Source: Alphaproteobacteria bacterium (GTDB lineage Bacteria > Pseudomonadota > Alphaproteobacteria > UBA8366). Taken from it: 14,369 nt of DNA. Made by a program: the position numbers and the translations under genes. The notes beneath the pieces are model-generated. The model had not been told where the DNA came from, did not search any database, and worked only from the letters and a program-made list of their open reading frames with translations. The DNA is taken from positions 1-14,369 of the forward strand of contig JABJCS010000364.1 of assembly GCA_018665505.1 (NCBI GenBank). The letters are read 5' to 3'. This document shows, piece after piece, positions 13,214 through 14,369 of this stretch. Each line of letters starts with the position of its first letter. Within the stretch, counting starts at the first letter, position 1.

Positions 13214-13243
13214 ATTGTATAAATTGTAGTCGCTTGCTAGCAA
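13214..13243 (-). promoter_or_regulatory. Putative promoter upstream of the selenoprotein gene
   Basis: On the minus strand TTGCTA (13238-13243; 4 of 6) and TACAAT (13214-13219; 5 of 6) are 18 bases apart, placing a start about 15-20 bases before ATG 13189. The -35 box is part of a ten-base perfect palindrome TTGCTAGCAA (13234-13243). It lies in the 67-base gap after the metallophosphoesterase gene. Weak evidence: consensus match only. Confidence 0.35.
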
Positions 13244-13256
13244 CGGGCCAGAGACT

Positions 13257-14042
13257 TTAGTCGATACTATGATCGAAAACGCCGTGAACCCGCCCGGCAT
13301 CGAGGTCCATGATCCGGAACGGAAACGGTGTCTCGCAAAAGGCAGGACCGGTCGAATAAGTCACGTCGTTCGCGCTGCGCGTATAAGCGCCCGGATGGTA
13401 GTGCCCAGAGAGAACGGCACGAACCTTAGGGTTCCGATCCACCCGCGCCGCTATCTCCGCATCACCTTGATAGCTATAGGCCGTTCGCCGATAAAGCCGC
13501 GGTCGCAGAATATAATGCTGAAGATGTATTTGCGGTGTCCGATCTTCTTCGCCGCCAAGAGCCGCATCAAATCGCCGCTGTTCATAATTTGGCCGCACGG
13601 GCGTGCGACGCTCGTCGAGGGCATCGTCAAAGCCGATAAAACGCCAGCCTCCTCGCGCCGTATCGGGTGAGGTAGTGGAGAAGACATCGATAAAGGCCGC
13701 TCGATGATCGTGGTTCCCGGGAATAACAACCCAATCCAACGCCGTGCTCTCCAACCAATCGTGCATCCAACGGTAATCGAGCGTCGCTTGCACGACCGCT
13801 TCGGCATAAGCGTCCGGCGCGCTTTCATACAGGCTTTCGTCTACGACCTCATCCGGTACGTCCAGCAAGTCGCCGGTCATAACAATGACGTCGGGCGTCC
13901 ACTCGGACAGTCGGTCGCCAAGGCGTTCCAACAATTTCGGAATATCTCGGGATAGCCGCTCCGTCTGAGTGGCGGTTCCCGCAAGGGCCTGTCGCATATG
14001 CAGGTCGGTCAAATGCAGGATGCGCAGCCGGTCGCCGGCCAT
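13257..14042 (-). CDS. Calcineurin-like metallophosphoesterase
   Basis: A 261-residue protein with the full dimetal phosphoesterase signature set: D13-L-H15, G57-D58, G109-N-H-D112, H176 (L-Q-H) and G213-H-Y-H216. The order and spacing match class III cyclic-nucleotide-phosphodiesterase-like enzymes, which hydrolyse phosphomono- or diesters with two metal ions; the actual substrate is unknown. No signal peptide, so it is predicted cytosolic. I chose ATG 14042 because GGAG lies exactly six bases upstream; ATG 14054 is a second option, while a GTG at 14069 would fall inside the terminator hairpin of the upstream gene. It is followed by the selenoprotein gene on the same strand after 67 bases, so a functional link is possible but not shown. 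Confidence 0.92.
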   Translation of the reverse strand: MAGDRLRILHLTDLHMRQALAGTATQTERLSRDIPKLLERLGDRLSEWTPDVIVMTGDLLDVPDEVVDESLYESAPDAYAEAVVQATLDYRWMHDWLESTALDWVVIPGNHDHRAAFIDVFSTTSPDTARGGWRFIGFDDALDERRTPVRPNYEQRRFDAALGGEEDRTPQIHLQHYILRPRLYRRTAYSYQGDAEIAARVDRNPKVRAVLSGHYHPGAYTRSANDVTYSTGPAFCETPFPFRIMDLDAGRVHGVFDHSID

Positions 14043-14058
14043 ATCTGTCTCCATGACG

Positions 14059-14087
14059 AAAAAGCCCACCCTCGCAGAGAGGGGCGC
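14059..14087 (-). terminator. Rho-independent terminator after the aminotransferase gene
   Basis: On the minus strand, 15 bases past the aminotransferase stop, a stem with core CCCTC / GAGGG (loop TCTGC), extended outward by C-G, C-G and G-C pairs around a bulge and one mismatch, is followed directly by TTTTT (14059-14063). It ends only 16 bases before the chosen metallophosphoesterase start, which implies that gene uses read-through or a promoter overlapping this site. Confidence 0.65.
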
Positions 14088-14102
14088 ATTTCCGCCGAAG
14101 GG

Positions 14103-14369
14103 TTACGCGGCGCTCGTGCTAACGAGAGCGGTCCGCTTATCCTGACGCATCACCAACGTGTCGTAATCGTTCATCAACTGCCGGGTGGTCTCGCCCGGCG
14201 TGAATTTATGATCACCAATTTCGGACACCGGCGTCACTTCGACCGCCGTCCCCGTAAGGAACACCTCCTTCGCCTGCGAGAGCTCTTCCGGCTTGATATG
14301 CCGTTCGATGACTTTAATACCGCGCTCTTTTGCCAGTTTCATGACGGTTCTTTTGGTAATTCCGTCGAG
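14103..14369 (-). CDS. ilvE: Branched-chain amino acid aminotransferase, C-terminal part
   Basis: Truncated at the right edge; 88 codons plus TAA remain, open to the last base. The visible end reads D-G-I-T-K-R-T-V, then R-G-I-K-V-I-E-R, E-V-F-L-T-G-T-A-V-E-V-T-P-V and P-G-E-T-T-R-Q-L, the classic C-terminal block of class IV pyridoxal-phosphate aminotransferases of the IlvE type (G-T-A-x-E-V-T-P contacts the cofactor phosphate). The enzyme transfers the amino group between glutamate and the 2-oxo acids of Val, Leu and Ile in the cytosol. The pyridoxal-phosphate lysine lies outside the window. D-amino-acid aminotransferases share the fold, but these motifs favour IlvE. An ATG at 14342 is internal, not the start. 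Confidence 0.88.
   Translation of the reverse strand, partial: LDGITKRTVMKLAKERGIKVIERHIKPEELSQAKEVFLTGTAVEVTPVSEIGDHKFTPGETTRQLMNDYDTLVMRQDKRTALVSTSAA

Noticed and set aside
12252..13670. Several plus-strand open frames of 60-219 codons opposite the selenoprotein and metallophosphoesterase genes.
   Set aside because: They are antisense to genes with clear motifs, are rich in Arg/Pro as expected of GC-rich shadow frames, and show no family features.

Overview
The window reads as a chromosomal segment of an alphaproteobacterium, possibly Rhodospirillales-like. The grounds are the pgsA-moaD-moaE neighbourhood, the small DUF4169-type gene directly behind moaE, the family character of the proteins, and a moderately high GC content judged by eye. 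Taxonomy is inference. Both ends are truncated: pgsA on the left, a branched-chain aminotransferase gene on the right. No rRNA, tRNA, insertion sequence, phage gene or CRISPR array was seen. The longest gene-free stretch is 187 bases (11388-11574).

Left block, plus strand (2-8397). This is one tightly packed run: pgsA (3' end), mobB, moeA, moaD, moaE, a 60-residue DUF4169 protein, an iron-type alcohol dehydrogenase, and a 1357-residue protein. Gaps are 2-23 bases, with one ATGA overlap. mobB, moeA, moaD and moaE are late steps of molybdenum cofactor synthesis: MoaD/MoaE make molybdopterin, MoeA inserts molybdate, MobB helps form the dinucleotide cofactor. The long last gene encodes two complete TPR-plus-GT41 (SPINDLY/OGT-like O-glycosyltransferase) units in tandem, an unusual architecture. 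Its stop codon overlaps the stop codon of the convergent universal stress gene.

Middle block, minus strand (8394-11387). It holds a two-domain universal stress protein with a plausible sigma70-type promoter, and a PAS-PAS-GGDEF-EAL cyclic-di-GMP protein in which both catalytic domains keep their signature residues. A divergent RidA-family imine deaminase gene (11575-11925, plus) follows.

Right block, minus strand (11951-14369). From upstream to downstream it holds an IlvE-type aminotransferase (partial), a Rho-independent terminator, a calcineurin-like metallophosphoesterase, and a gene interrupted by an in-frame TGA. The reading frame before the TGA (codons for LLAPV) continues without a shift after it (PNCTR...), and together they make one 412-residue protein of the glycine/sarcosine/betaine/D-proline reductase selenoprotein B family. 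The TGA falls where that family carries selenocysteine (U-x-x-C-T-R). A strong hairpin with a GUG loop starts 6 bases after it, as expected for a bacterial SECIS element. A standard gene caller would split this gene in two.

The two strongest signals are this predicted selenoprotein with its hairpin and the doubled TPR-GT41 glycosyltransferase. Neither biochemical function is proven by sequence alone.
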